A DNA stretch of 64,000 nt from Candidatus Gastranaerophilales bacterium (GCA_944324255.1 CALUVM010000006.1:21384-85383); one strand, 5' to 3'; counted from the first letter of the stretch, positions 9,345-20,283 are shown. Numbers and translations: made by a program. Notes: generated by a model from the letters alone, not told the origin.

Positions 9345-9587
9345 TTATATCGCACTGTGGAATGTTCTTGAAATTATATCATCTTGCTGTTCTTTAGTTA
9401 ATTTAATAAAGTTAACAGCATAGCCTGAAACCCTCACCGTTAATTGAGGATATTTTTCCGGATGAGCCTGGGCATCAAGTAAAGTGTCACGGTTAAATAC
9501 GTTTACATTCAGGTGATGTCCGCCTTTTTCTACATATCCGTCTAATAAACTGATTAAATTTTCTTCTTGTTGAGTTGTAGCTGTCAT
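9345..9587 (-). CDS. grcA: Autonomous glycyl radical cofactor-like protein (YfiD/GrcA type, short form)
   Basis: An 80-residue protein matching the C-terminal glycyl-radical domain of pyruvate formate-lyase: [17 protein letters not shown], then the radical-site motif RVSGYAVNF with Gly55. GrcA replaces the damaged radical tail of pyruvate formate-lyase after oxygen exposure. E. coli GrcA is about 127 residues, so this is a reduced version made of little more than the radical domain. AAGGAG precedes the ATG. It is divergent from a Crp/Fnr regulator gene with an inverted repeat between them, so anaerobic or redox control is likely. Confidence 0.85.
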   Translation of the reverse strand: MTATTQQEENLISLLDGYVEKGGHHLNVNVFNRDTLLDAQAHPEKYPQLTVRVSGYAVNFIKLTKEQQDDIISRTFHSAI

Positions 9588-9640
9588 GTTTATCTCCTTA
9601 TGATATTTATCTTTTTACATGTTTATTATAGACTATGATT

Positions 9641-9658
9641 AACAACATTTCTGTTGTT
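9641..9658. promoter_or_regulatory. Probable operator for the Crp/Fnr-type regulator
   Basis: A perfect 7-bp inverted repeat, AACAACA-TTTC-TGTTGTT, lies between divergent grcA and the regulator gene. Its size and symmetry fit a Crp/Fnr dimer site. A further half site (ACAACAT) follows. It lies inside the longest possible upstream frame of the regulator, which supports the later start at 9692. Confidence 0.65.
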
Positions 9659-9691
9659 TATACAACATTATTAAAATTAGGGGACTTTTTT

Positions 9692-10369
9692 ATGGAAAAG
9701 CTGGAAAAATATTATCATCAGATTAAGAATTCACCCGTATTTTATGGGATGAAGGATGATGAACTTCAAGGGCTGTTAGAGTGTTTCAATGCCAGAATCA
9801 GAAATTTTGAAGAAGGGGAGATGATAATAAGACAAGGGGACAGGATAACTAATATTTACCTGATTCTTGAAGGAGCGGTCAATATAGAAAAGGATTCTTA
9901 CTGGGGAAGGAGAATAATTATTACCCAGCTTTCCGTTAACGATAATATTGCGCTGGCTTTTGTAGCTTCCAAAAATATAGAATCCAATATTGATGCAGTT
10001 GCGGCTCAGAATACAAGGGTTCTGGTTTTGAGCTATGAAAAATGTACTTCAATGTGCCAGAATGCCTGCACAAGGCATAAAGTTTTGATTAATAATTTGT
10101 TTGATATTTTATCTAAAGAAAATATTGAGCTTATCCAAAAGATAGAAAATGTTTCTCAAAAAACTATCAGAGATAAACTTTTAACCTATCTTTCAAATGA
10201 GGCAAGAAAAAGAAAATCAAACTCGTTTGAGATTCCGTTCAACAGGCAGGATCTGGCGGACTATTTAAATATTGACCGCTCGGCAATGAGTTTCGAATTA
10301 TCCAAACTCCAAAAAGAAGGGTTAATTAAGTATAATAAAAACAAATTTGTGCTCAGTGCAAGAGTATAA
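9692..10369 (+). CDS. Crp/Fnr-family transcriptional regulator
   Basis: The N-terminal half is a cyclic-nucleotide-binding type beta-barrel (RNFEEGEMIIRQGDRITNIYLILEGAVNI), followed by a dimer helix and a C-terminal helix-turn-helix with PFNRQDLADYLNIDRSAMSFELSKLQKEGLI. The ATG at 9692 is preceded by AGGGG; an in-frame ATG at 9635 would overlap the putative operator and lacks a ribosome site. Cysteines occur at the dimer-helix start (CTSMCQNACTRH), which may bind a cofactor, but the Fnr N-terminal cluster pattern is absent. Divergent from grcA, its likely target. Ligand unknown. Confidence 0.9.
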   Translation: MEKLEKYYHQIKNSPVFYGMKDDELQGLLECFNARIRNFEEGEMIIRQGDRITNIYLILEGAVNIEKDSYWGRRIIITQLSVNDNIALAFVASKNIESNIDAVAAQNTRVLVLSYEKCTSMCQNACTRHKVLINNLFDILSKENIELIQKIENVSQKTIRDKLLTYLSNEARKRKSNSFEIPFNRQDLADYLNIDRSAMSFELSKLQKEGLIKYNKNKFVLSARV

Positions 10370-10372
10370 GTA

Positions 10373-10404
10373 AAAGAGAGTAAGAAACTCTTACTCTCTT
10401 TTTA
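10373..10404. terminator. Bidirectional terminator
   Basis: AAAGAGAGTAAGA-AAC-TCTTACTCTCTTT is a perfect 13-bp stem between the converging regulator and ferritin genes. Confidence 0.9.
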
Positions 10405-10421
10405 AATTCTTTTAATTTATC

Positions 10422-10931
10422 TTAGCCGATAACAGGAGCAACAAAAGTTCTTGCAGCAAGGTCTTTATCAAGCATTAAGAGAGCCTTTTTATCATCCCCG
10501 ATTAATCTTAAGGTTGCAAGAACACCGCCGACGGTTGATTCTTCTTCAACCTGTTCTTTAAGATACCAGTTTAAGAATTGCATAGCTGCACGGTCTTTAA
10601 CCTCTTCTGCCACGTCCATAAGAGCATTGATTCTTGAGGTTACAAATTCTTCATGTCTTAATACGTGTTCAAAGATTGTAAGCGGACAATTTCCTTCGAC
10701 AACCGGTTTTTCAATAGCACCAAGCTCAATCTTGCCCCCTCTTTCATTTAAGTAATCAAACATACCCATAGCATGAGCGTGTTCTTCCTGAACCTGTACA
10801 TCAAACCAGTTTACAAAACCAAGAAGATTTTGCTCCATAAAATACGTTTTCATTGCAAGGTACAGGTATTCTGAGAAAAATTCTTTATTAATCTGGTCAT
10901 TAAAAGCTGCTTCCAATTTTGCATTAATCAT
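10422..10931 (-). CDS. ftnA: Ferritin (FtnA type)
   Basis: A 169-residue non-haem ferritin that stores iron as a 24-subunit shell. The ferroxidase residues are visible in EFFSEYLYLAM, VQEEHAHAMG and the later helix LKEQVEEESTVGGV. Length is typical. The start has a near-consensus site GGAGGTGA. It is monocistronic and converges with the Crp/Fnr gene. Confidence 0.95.
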   Translation of the reverse strand: MINAKLEAAFNDQINKEFFSEYLYLAMKTYFMEQNLLGFVNWFDVQVQEEHAHAMGMFDYLNERGGKIELGAIEKPVVEGNCPLTIFEHVLRHEEFVTSRINALMDVAEEVKDRAAMQFLNWYLKEQVEEESTVGGVLATLRLIGDDKKALLMLDKDLAARTFVAPVIG

Positions 10932-11026
10932 AATTCACCTCCGTATTCTTGTGACTTTATTTTAGCACAAGTTACAATTTGTTACAAAATAGGCAATATT
11001 TTTTGTTGAGTTGTTTTAAACAAGAT

Positions 11027-11644
11027 ATGAAAATCCAAAATAATACTAATTTAATTAGATTTAATCAGAATTTTTCTCCAAGATTTGTTTCTCAGCCTGC
11101 GTTTAAAGGTGTGCAGACTCTTACTCATTGCAACATAGGTTCAATGGCAGAAGGAATTATAGGAAAAGTAAAAGTTAACAAAAAAACAGGTGAAGAAGCT
11201 TATCTTGATGTTATGAAACTTGTCGGAGCCTCCGGAGATGAAACATATCAGCTCAGGACAAAAATGGGACACATAATAGGCGAAATCGAAATGAGAATTA
11301 AAAAAGCTCCGCAAGATTATGACCGTCTTGAATTTCCGGAAGACCCCAGCCACGTTTTTGTTGCGTACCTCAGAAATTATTCAAGAAAAGGAACTCCGTT
11401 CCATATAGAAGGGCTTGAAGAATATAAAGATATCGGAACCCGCTTGCTGCAAATAGCACAAAGAAGAAGTGATGAAGCCAGATGCTGCGGGAATATTAAA
11501 CTTATATCCAAAAATGAATCAATGCCATTCTACGAAAAATTGGGATTTAAAAAAGAAGAAACAGGTCCCTGGGGAAATCCTAATAAATATTATCTTCCGC
11601 CGGAAGCAAAAGAGCCTCTTTCAAAACTTTGCGGCGGGTTGTAA
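11027..11644 (+). CDS. GNAT-like acetyltransferase with N-terminal F-K-G leader
   Basis: The ATG at 11027 gives 205 residues; a TTG at 10979 in the same frame is less likely. The N-terminus is an Asn-rich leader ending PAFKG near residue 28. The C-terminal half resembles a GNAT fold: YKDIGTRLLQIAQRRSDEA matches the CoA-loop helix and NESMPFYEKLGFKKEE the typical final strand-helix. GNAT enzymes move an acetyl group from acetyl-CoA to an amine; the substrate is unknown. No convincing ribosome site is visible. It converges with the integrase gene four bases beyond its end. Confidence 0.7.
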   Translation: MKIQNNTNLIRFNQNFSPRFVSQPAFKGVQTLTHCNIGSMAEGIIGKVKVNKKTGEEAYLDVMKLVGASGDETYQLRTKMGHIIGEIEMRIKKAPQDYDRLEFPEDPSHVFVAYLRNYSRKGTPFHIEGLEEYKDIGTRLLQIAQRRSDEARCCGNIKLISKNESMPFYEKLGFKKEETGPWGNPNKYYLPPEAKEPLSKLCGGL

Positions 11645-11648
11645 GGAT

Positions 11649-12203
11649 TTATAAAATAAAATTAATATAACTTTGATTAATTTCTTCCTGATCTATTCCT
11701 ATATATCTTAAAGTAATTCCTGGTGAATAGTGATTAAAGATTTTTTGTAAAAGAGCTATATCTTTAAATTTCCTGTAATGATGATATCCGAAAGTTTTTC
11801 TTAGAGTATGTGTACCGATATTTTCGGTTATTCCTACATGCCTGCATGCAGCATGTATAATCCTGTAAGCTGATGTACGTTCTAACCTGTTATTATAAAT
11901 TGTCATAAATATCGGGTCATTGTCCTCATCATTTTCATCAATATAATCCTTTAAAAGTGCCTGAATCTTTTGATTTAAAGGGAATTTCTTATATTTTCCG
12001 GTCTTTTTTTCAATCAGTTCAACAAAATTTTTATCTTTCACATCCTGTATATTTAGAGCCAAAATATCAGAAACCCTGAGTCCTGTATTGGTTCCCATTA
12101 CAAAAAGGAGTAAATCCCGCTTTTTTCTTTTCTTCTTAGCTGCTAAAAATTCCTCAATTCTTTTTAATGTTTCTTTGCTTCTCATAGGTTCTACAATATT
12201 CAT
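11649..12203 (-). CDS. Short tyrosine recombinase (integrase catalytic domain)
   Basis: The ATG at 12203 has AAAGGAG upstream and gives 184 residues. The catalytic motifs of a tyrosine recombinase are visible: TGLRVSDIL (first Arg), THTLRKTFGYH (HxxR), then NHYSPGITLRYIGI with a His and the nucleophile Tyr. The usual N-terminal arm-binding domain is missing, so this is a catalytic-core-only protein like some found in Firmicutes. It lies 145 bp from the CAT-anticodon tRNA gene, a typical place for an integrase. No phage genes accompany it. It is a candidate, unproven, for acting on the RNA-gene-associated repeats in this window. Confidence 0.85.
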   Translation of the reverse strand: MNIVEPMRSKETLKRIEEFLAAKKKRKKRDLLLFVMGTNTGLRVSDILALNIQDVKDKNFVELIEKKTGKYKKFPLNQKIQALLKDYIDENDEDNDPIFMTIYNNRLERTSAYRIIHAACRHVGITENIGTHTLRKTFGYHHYRKFKDIALLQKIFNHYSPGITLRYIGIDQEEINQSYINFIL

Positions 12204-12312
12204 TTTAATTTCTCCTTTCAGTTTCAATAAAAATACTGAAAGTAGAAATAACAACTGTAAAGAATTGATTACGTTTTTAGGGGGACAATTCAAGAAACCC
12301 CAGCCTACAAAC

Positions 12313-12341
12313 TAAAAAAGAGCCTGAAAGGCTCTTTTTAT
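12313..12341. terminator. Terminator downstream of the CAT-anticodon tRNA
   Basis: AAAAAGAGCC-TGAAA-GGCTCTTTTT, a perfect stem with flanking A and T runs, sits just 3' of the tRNA (minus strand). Confidence 0.85.
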
Positions 12342-12347
12342 AAAAAC

Positions 12348-12419
12348 TGGGCCCGGAGGGATTCGAACCCACGACCAAAGGATTATGAGTCCTCTGCGCT
12401 ACCGCTGCGCCACAGGCCC
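12348..12419 (-). tRNA. tRNA with CAT anticodon (Met elongator or Ile2)
   Basis: The reverse strand folds as a 72-nt tRNA: acceptor GGGCCTG/CGGGCCC, D arm GCGC...GCGC, anticodon stem GAGGA/TCCTT with loop CTCATAA. The CAT anticodon could be Met, or Ile2 after lysidine modification; I cannot choose. The T stem GTGGG/CCCTC contains one T-T mismatch. The discriminator is A. Confidence 0.85.
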
Positions 12420-12835
12420 GTGACGACTTTTATGGAAATTGTAACGGCTCCGCTCGAAAAACCTGCTCGCATTGCTCTCGCAACGCGACACCGTTTTTCT
12501 CGACTCCACCTCGCTCACCTATGTTCGCTCGGCTTGCCTTACCGCTCGGCGCGAGCCCGCTACCTACCTCTCCTCGAACCTGACATTTAGTCAGCTTCTC
12601 GTCGGCAGAGTGCCACAGGCCCGTGACGACTTTTATGGAAATTGTAACGGCTCCGCTCGAAAAACCTGCTCGCATTGCTCTCGCAACGCGACACCGTTTT
12701 TCTCGACTCCACCTCGCTCACCTATGTTCGCTCGGCTTGCCTTACCGCTCGGCGCGAGCCCGCTACCTACCTCTCCTCGAACCTGACATTTAGTCAGCTT
12801 CTCGTCGGCAGAGTGCCACAGGCCCGTGACGACTT
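12410..12835. repeat. 203-bp tandem repeat duplicating the tRNA 5' end
   Basis: Two apparently identical 203-bp units (12410-12612 and 12613-12815) are followed by a 20-bp partial third unit. Each unit starts with the first bases of the tRNA (reverse strand), then the short promoter-proximal stretch, then a GC-rich body. Within each body, 95 bp (12444-12538 in the first) are nearly identical to 46759-46853 upstream of tmRNA. On the strand of the tRNA the body includes the hairpin TCGCGTTGC-GAGA-GCAATGCGA. The open frames across this repeat on both strands are not genes. Confidence 0.9.
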
Positions 12836-13087
12836 AAATTTCCCCCTCTCCTGAGGGAGAGGGTCGGGGTGAGGGGTCAACCTGCATCCCGTCTTATATT
12901 TAGTTTTCAATTATTGCAAGTTCTTACAATAAACCTGTTCTTCCCCTCTTCAACGGGGAGAGATTGAGGGCAGGAGGTTAAATTTTCCCGACCCGCTTAT
13001 CCAATTTCATGCCCGAAGGATTTATCCGAAATCAGACACAACCCATCTTATCAACTAAATACCAAAAAATCAAGAACCCCGTTTTCT
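12836..13087. repeat. Intergenic region with palindromic GC-rich repeats
   Basis: It contains CCCTCTCCTGAGGGAGAGGG with a GGTCGGGGTGAGGGG tail (about 12842-12878) and a second, weaker CCCCTCTTCAACGGGGAGAG copy (about 12943-12962). Similar words occur at 21001, 21096 and 27121. They look like dispersed REP-type palindromes. No gene is seen. Confidence 0.6.
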
Positions 13088-13603
13088 CTAAAAGGTTTTT
13101 GTGAGAATAAGATTTATTCCCCAATTTCCGGCATTATTGTCCAGAGGGTTTTGAAGTCTATATCTTTGTACCTCGGCAGCAAGCTTCATTCCTTGTCCCA
13201 AATCCTGTTCTACTCCGCCAAATACTCCAATATCGTAATTCCATTTATCAGCATTATAATCTATTGTTGCAGATGCATACGGATTCATATAAATACTGGT
13301 TCCGCTCTCAAATGTTTCTTTCATTCCTGGAGAAAATCTGAATTGCGTAGTATTAATTGCACCGTGTGTGCTTCTTACCCTGAGCTGCAAGCTGTTATGC
13401 CCGTCAGGGCTGTAGCTTCCTTTTGCTTCAAACAGAGCATTGGCATCATCCCTAAAATCAGTGGAAAATCCTGCTCCTGCCGAAATATTAAACTTCCCGA
13501 CAGAGGTTTTAACTCCGTATAATCCGACAGTTCTGTTCGTACCGTCAAAATTCTCATAAGTTGCAATAGTAAATTCTCGATTAATTCTGTTTACTCCGCC
13601 CAT
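13088..13603 (-). CDS. Beta-barrel-like hypothetical protein, 171 aa
   Basis: No named family recognised. The sequence alternates polar and hydrophobic residues in many short strands (GKFNISAGAGFSTDF, NSLQLRVRSTHGA, WNYDIGVFGGVEQDL) and ends in aromatic Phe (GINLILTKTF), as outer-membrane barrels do. However, there is no N-terminal signal peptide; the protein starts MGGVNRINREFTIATY. It may be the remnant C-terminal half of a larger barrel, or be exported by another route. AAGGGA precedes the ATG. Confidence 0.6.
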   Translation of the reverse strand: MGGVNRINREFTIATYENFDGTNRTVGLYGVKTSVGKFNISAGAGFSTDFRDDANALFEAKGSYSPDGHNSLQLRVRSTHGAINTTQFRFSPGMKETFESGTSIYMNPYASATIDYNADKWNYDIGVFGGVEQDLGQGMKLAAEVQRYRLQNPLDNNAGNWGINLILTKTF

Positions 13604-13731
13604 AATTTTCCCTTAATAATATTCCTCTTCTTATATAAAGTTTTTTCACTTAATAAAATTGACTCTTTTTAATAAATCTTTACGAGTTTGCGGAAAAATT
13701 TTTAATTTTCACATTTTTACACATCCTCTAT

Positions 13732-13760
13732 TTGTAAAAAAATGCTCAAAGTGGTATAAT
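13732..13760 (+). promoter_or_regulatory. Promoter of ilvE
   Basis: TTGTAA (13732-13737), a 17-bp spacer, then TATAAT (13755-13760) preceded by TGG, making an extended -10. A GAGGAG site follows before the ilvE ATG. Confidence 0.75.
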
Positions 13761-13785
13761 CGTTTTCGTCGAAGAGGAGAATAGC

Positions 13786-14805
13786 ATGAAAAATATTGAT
13801 TGGGCTAATCTTGGATTTAGCTACACAAAAACCGATTACCGTTTTGTATCCAACTATAAAGACGGTAAATGGGACGAAGGTGCGCTTACAGATGAAGCGA
13901 CAATAACTCTTGATGAAAGCGCAGGAGTTTTACAGTATGCACAAACCTGTTTTGAAGGACTTAAAGCATACAGAACAGTTGACGGACATATTGTATGTTT
14001 CCGTCCGGATTTGAATGCCGGAAGAATGGCAGATTCATGCCGCAGACTCGAAATGCCCGTTTACCCTGAAGAAAAGTTTGTTGAAGCTGTCGCAAAAGTT
14101 GTTAAAGCTAATGCGGAATTCGTTCCGCCGTATGGAACAGGCGCTTCTTTATACTTAAGACCGTATATGTTTGCAAGCAGTAATGTTATCGGTGTAAAAC
14201 CGGCACAGGAATACCAGTTTAGGATTTTTGCAACACCTGTCGGACCTTATTTTAAAGGCGGTGCTAAACCTATTTCCGTTAAGATTTCTGACTTTGACAG
14301 AGCCGCCCCGCACGGTACAGGGCATATTAAAGCAGGTTTGAATTACGCAATGAGCCTGCATGCCATTGTCCAAGCACATAATGAAGGGTTCAACGAAAAC
14401 TTCTACCTTGATTCTGCTACAAGAACTAAGATTGAAGAAACCGGCGGAGCTAATATAATTTTTGTAACTAAAGACCGTAAAGTTGTTACACCAAAATCAA
14501 GTACAATTCTGCCTTCTATTACAAGACGTTCTTTGATGTATGTTGCAGAACACTATCTCGGACTTAAGGCAGAAGAAAGAGAAGTTCATGTAGAAGAATT
14601 AAAAGATTTCGAAGAATGCGCTCTCTGCGGTACTGCTGCTGTACTTTCTCCTGTGGGAAGAATCTATGACCACGGAAAAGAAATTCTTCTTCCTTCCGGC
14701 ATGAACGAAATGGGCGAAATAACTAAGAAATTGTATGAAACCTTAACCGGAATCCAAATGGGCAGAATTGAAGCTCCGGATGGCTGGATTAAAGTGATTG
14801 AATAA
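13786..14805 (+). CDS. ilvE: Branched-chain amino acid aminotransferase
   Basis: A PLP enzyme that makes or degrades leucine, isoleucine and valine by transamination with glutamate. At 339 residues it belongs to the longer class IV BCAT type. Motifs include QTCFEGLKAYR, RPDLNAGRM, the PLP-lysine segment HGTGHIKAGLNYAMSL, and EETGGANIIFV. A good promoter and ribosome site precede it and a strong terminator follows, so it is monocistronic. Confidence 0.95.
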   Translation: MKNIDWANLGFSYTKTDYRFVSNYKDGKWDEGALTDEATITLDESAGVLQYAQTCFEGLKAYRTVDGHIVCFRPDLNAGRMADSCRRLEMPVYPEEKFVEAVAKVVKANAEFVPPYGTGASLYLRPYMFASSNVIGVKPAQEYQFRIFATPVGPYFKGGAKPISVKISDFDRAAPHGTGHIKAGLNYAMSLHAIVQAHNEGFNENFYLDSATRTKIEETGGANIIFVTKDRKVVTPKSSTILPSITRRSLMYVAEHYLGLKAEEREVHVEELKDFEECALCGTAAVLSPVGRIYDHGKEILLPSGMNEMGEITKKLYETLTGIQMGRIEAPDGWIKVIE

Positions 14806-14812
14806 CTTAAAG

Positions 14813-14841
14813 CCCCGCTTAAATATCAAGCGGGGTTTTTA
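14813..14841. terminator. Terminator after ilvE
   Basis: CCCCGCTT-aaatatc-AAGCGGGG followed by TTTTTATT. Confidence 0.9.
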
Positions 14842-14860
14842 TTATTTTTCAGCAGTTTGC

Positions 14861-15952
14861 TTATTTTTCTTCCTCGGCAAAAAATGGTTCTAATTCTTTC
14901 TGGAAGTTTGCAAAATCATATCCTGCCGTAAACTTGTTACTTGCATTTGCATAATAGATCCCGTCAGGTTTATATATAACTTCTGCAGTATCTCCGATAT
15001 CAGTTTCATTTTTTTCGTAAGAAACACCTATACTGCTGATTTTATTTTTATTGTCAAACAAAATATAAATAAATCCGCCGTCTTCAAATCTGATTCTGGC
15101 TACTTTCCCTCCTTTATAATTATTTTTATCATATGTAATTTCAGGTTTCGGGTCCATAGATATAAACTTTTGAAGAAGGGCTGCTGATTTATCAAAAACT
15201 GTTTGAATTGTACCAACTTCTTTTTCTTTTTCAATAATTTGTTCAGAAAGCTTCTGAATATTATCCAGTCTTGTGGCTAAATCCGCACCGAGAGGCTTCA
15301 TCCCCTTAGTACTTATTCCAAGCTCTTTAGCCCGTTGACAGAGTTTGTCCATAAGCTTATCCGCCGCCAGTGTCTGCTGTGTAGTCCAAGAAAGGTTTTT
15401 TATTTCATCTGCAAGTCCGTCATAGTTATTTACAACATACGCTGTAAGAGCAGAAGGAATCGCATCAAAGGCTTTTTTTACTTCCGAATATGAAGCTTGT
15501 TCTTTAGCGAAAACTTCCTGCAGTCTTTGTTCTGATTTTTTCTGTATATCTGCCGTATCAATACTAAGACTTGATGTTTCGGCTGCTGACAGGGTTTCAA
15601 CCCCTTCTTCTCCGGTCAGTTCTGACGAACTGCCTGAAGTTAATACAGAAGTGGCAGGTTTTTCTTTCTCAAACCCCATTGCTTTATAAATCTTATTAAG
15701 CTGTTCTTGAGTAAGTTTGATTATATCTCCCGATTTAATAACAAAGTTTTTATGCCAGTCTTTAGCCTCACTTCCTCCGGAATAAAGTTTTTCGCCTTCA
15801 GCCTGCTTTTCCTGCTGAATCTCTTTAAATATACTCAAAACCGCATTCCAATTTTTTACTGTTCCTTCAAAACCTTCTTTTCGCGCCTGTTGAAGGAAAA
15901 TATTCACTAATCCTTTTTGGTCTTTATTAGTGACCTGATAATTAAAATCCAT
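14861..15952 (-). CDS. Hypothetical helical protein, 363 aa
   Basis: I do not recognise it. No signal peptide or membrane helix is visible. Residues to about 100 are helical and basic, a Ser/Thr-rich linker (about 100-125) follows, then long helices (EQRLQEVFAKEQASY; LSEQIIEKEKEVGTIQ) and a C-terminal beta-rich part (FEDGGFIYILFDNKNKISSIG). The ATG at 15952 (MDFNYQVTNKDQ) has GGCGGAG upstream and is preferred over the ATG at 15982. It lies between ilvE and gyrB and faces away from gyrB. Confidence 0.65.
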   Translation of the reverse strand: MDFNYQVTNKDQKGLVNIFLQQARKEGFEGTVKNWNAVLSIFKEIQQEKQAEGEKLYSGGSEAKDWHKNFVIKSGDIIKLTQEQLNKIYKAMGFEKEKPATSVLTSGSSSELTGEEGVETLSAAETSSLSIDTADIQKKSEQRLQEVFAKEQASYSEVKKAFDAIPSALTAYVVNNYDGLADEIKNLSWTTQQTLAADKLMDKLCQRAKELGISTKGMKPLGADLATRLDNIQKLSEQIIEKEKEVGTIQTVFDKSAALLQKFISMDPKPEITYDKNNYKGGKVARIRFEDGGFIYILFDNKNKISSIGVSYEKNETDIGDTAEVIYKPDGIYYANASNKFTAGYDFANFQKELEPFFAEEEK

Positions 15953-16189
15953 GCGCTCCGCCTTTCCATATTGTCTGTGCATGATATATTAACGACACAA
16001 ATTTTAAAAACTTTAATAAAAATAGCCATCTGGCTTATATTATAGGCTTGCTGTACAGACTAAAACCCCTGATATTACTAATACTTGCGCCGTCAAATTC
16101 GTCTTTACAAACCTTAATAATTGTGAATATGTTAAAAATATTGTGCATTTTTTGCCGGAATCTCTTCCCTGAATGTTAAATATTGTAAT

Positions 16190-16219
16190 TTGCGCTAAAA
16201 ATTGCTTTTGTGGTACAAT
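16190..16219 (+). promoter_or_regulatory. Putative gyrB promoter
   Basis: TTGCGC (16190-16195), 18 bp, then TACAAT (16214-16219) preceded by TGG (extended -10). The roughly 240 bases upstream hold no gene. Confidence 0.6.
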
Positions 16220-16259
16220 ACTTGTATACAAAAGATTTTTTGACTATTGAGGGGGATAG

Positions 16260-18695
<2,436 letters not shown>

Positions 18696-18715
18696 TTCCG
18701 ATGTACAGGGAGAAA

Positions 18716-19117
18716 ATGACAGAATATTTTGAAACTTATTTAAAAGAAATAAAGTTTGAAAAATATTTAGAAAAGCTGAAAAAGAAAATCGGGCGGAAAA
18801 GCATTATCCTGTATGGTGCCGGAGCGTATTTTCAATATATACAGACAAATTATGACCTGTCCGGTTTAAATATCACAGGAATTTCCGATATGAAATTTTC
18901 AGAGTCGGACGAAGGCAGGGATTATTTGGGATACAAAATCATTCCTAAAAATAAAATTTGCGGTTATAATCCTGATTATATTCTTGTAGCGACTTTAAAC
19001 TATCTTTCAATTATTGAAGATTTTAAACTGAATTATTTCTGCCATACGAAAACAAAAATTTATCCTCTGGCAAGAATGCCGTTATCTATGTTAATCAAAG
19101 AGATATGGAACAGCTAA
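18716..19117 (+). CDS. Stand-alone Rossmann-like 'GxG' module protein
   Basis: A 133-residue protein made almost entirely of the module found at the ends of the glycan enzymes at 48.7-55.3 kb: SIILYGAGAYFQYI (nucleotide-binding-like loop), ITGISDM, LGYKIIP and NPDYILVATLNY. The ATG at 18716 follows CAGGGAG; an earlier ATG at 18701 has no site. It comes 20 bp after gyrB and converges on an FkbM methyltransferase whose N-terminus carries a related module. Role unknown; a sugar- or nucleotide-binding function is possible. Confidence 0.65.
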   Translation: MTEYFETYLKEIKFEKYLEKLKKKIGRKSIILYGAGAYFQYIQTNYDLSGLNITGISDMKFSESDEGRDYLGYKIIPKNKICGYNPDYILVATLNYLSIIEDFKLNYFCHTKTKIYPLARMPLSMLIKEIWNS

Positions 19118-19118
19118 T

Positions 19119-20243
19119 TTATTTTGTTGAACAATTATACAATTCATCCGGTATAGCATAAATAACCGTTTCAGATGTTATACTGTGATAATGTCCGAGT
19201 CTAAACGTATAATCTTTCAGATTTTCATACATCCAGATAGGAATATTGATAAAATCACTAAAAGAATGGTATATAGAGATAGCAAGTTGAGGGCGGTCGG
19301 TTATTATTGTATTTATCCCGCCTTTTAAAGCCGGAAGTTCAGCTCCTTCAATATCCATTTTTATAAAGTCAATTTTTGAAATCTTGTTTTCCTTCTTAAA
19401 ACAATCAATACTGGTTGTGCTTATATTCAAGTAGTTGCAGTCTTTCGAAGTTGAAGCCGGATTAGAAGCGATTCTGGAACTTCCGCCGCAGTTTAAATTT
19501 TCTTCGTACATCACTTCCGCTTCTTTATCATAAAGCCCTTTTTCTATAATTTTATATAATCCTGTTTTCTTAATGAACTTGTCATATACTTTATTTTTAA
19601 ACTTTTCATACATTGGTTCAAAAACATAAACAACTTCAAGATTTTTAAACTGGCGTGGAAAAGAAAGCGCCTGCGCTCCGTCAAAATATCCGCCGTAGAA
19701 AATAACTTTAACCGCATCTTTATTAACAAATTCTGTATAATGTACATTATAATTGCGAAAACAGCTTTCTATTCCTATACCGTGAGTTTTGTAAGCCCAG
19801 GTTTTAAGAGCGGTACAATCTTTATAAACTTTTGCATCCCATATTAAATTATATAATTCACGGTCTTTTTCATCTTTAAATACCGCAGCCGCTTTATCCT
19901 TAGATTCCGCATACTGTTTAACCCTTAAATCCTGTTCGAGTTTGTACGGGATTGTAATATAATTGAGGTTTAATAAGCGAAATATTTCAACAAGCGCATA
20001 AAGTTCTGTCCTTGTTGCACAGACAAGCAAATCAAATTTATCTTTGAGTTCATCTAATCTTGCGGTGTTAACTATTTCTAATCCGTCCCCTTTTCCCTCT
20101 TTATAAGAATCCACAAAATAAAGGATTTTAATATCAGGTCTGGTTAAATCAATTTCTTTCTTAACCGCCTGTCCGCATATACCTGCACCTAAAATTACAA
20201 TTTTAGAATTTTGCGGTATCTGGCTTATAAAATCTTTTAACAT
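19119..20243 (-). CDS. FkbM-family methyltransferase with N-terminal Rossmann-like module
   Basis: Residues 1 to about 100 form a Rossmann-like module (SKIVILGAGICGQAV, ILYFVDSYKEG, FDLLVCATRTE). The C-terminal half is an FkbM-type SAM methyltransferase, recognisable from FIKMDIEGAELPALKGG and the following PQLAISIYHS. FkbM enzymes O-methylate sugars or natural products. The ATG at 20243 has GAGGGAG upstream and is preferred over 20258. It may modify surface glycan. It is followed convergently by the gyrB-linked module gene. Confidence 0.85.
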   Translation of the reverse strand: MLKDFISQIPQNSKIVILGAGICGQAVKKEIDLTRPDIKILYFVDSYKEGKGDGLEIVNTARLDELKDKFDLLVCATRTELYALVEIFRLLNLNYITIPYKLEQDLRVKQYAESKDKAAAVFKDEKDRELYNLIWDAKVYKDCTALKTWAYKTHGIGIESCFRNYNVHYTEFVNKDAVKVIFYGGYFDGAQALSFPRQFKNLEVVYVFEPMYEKFKNKVYDKFIKKTGLYKIIEKGLYDKEAEVMYEENLNCGGSSRIASNPASTSKDCNYLNISTTSIDCFKKENKISKIDFIKMDIEGAELPALKGGINTIITDRPQLAISIYHSFSDFINIPIWMYENLKDYTFRLGHYHSITSETVIYAIPDELYNCSTK

Positions 20244-20283
20244 ATTAAACTCCCTCATTTTTATTTGCCGCAGCTTGAATCAA

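Noticed and set aside
12430..12786. Open frames on both strands across the 203-bp repeat
   Set aside because: They follow the GC-rich tandem repeat, have no ribosome sites, and repeat themselves with the unit. The repeat explains them.
12410..12835. CRISPR array
   Set aside because: Only two full units of 203 bp with no short repeat/spacer alternation and no cas genes.
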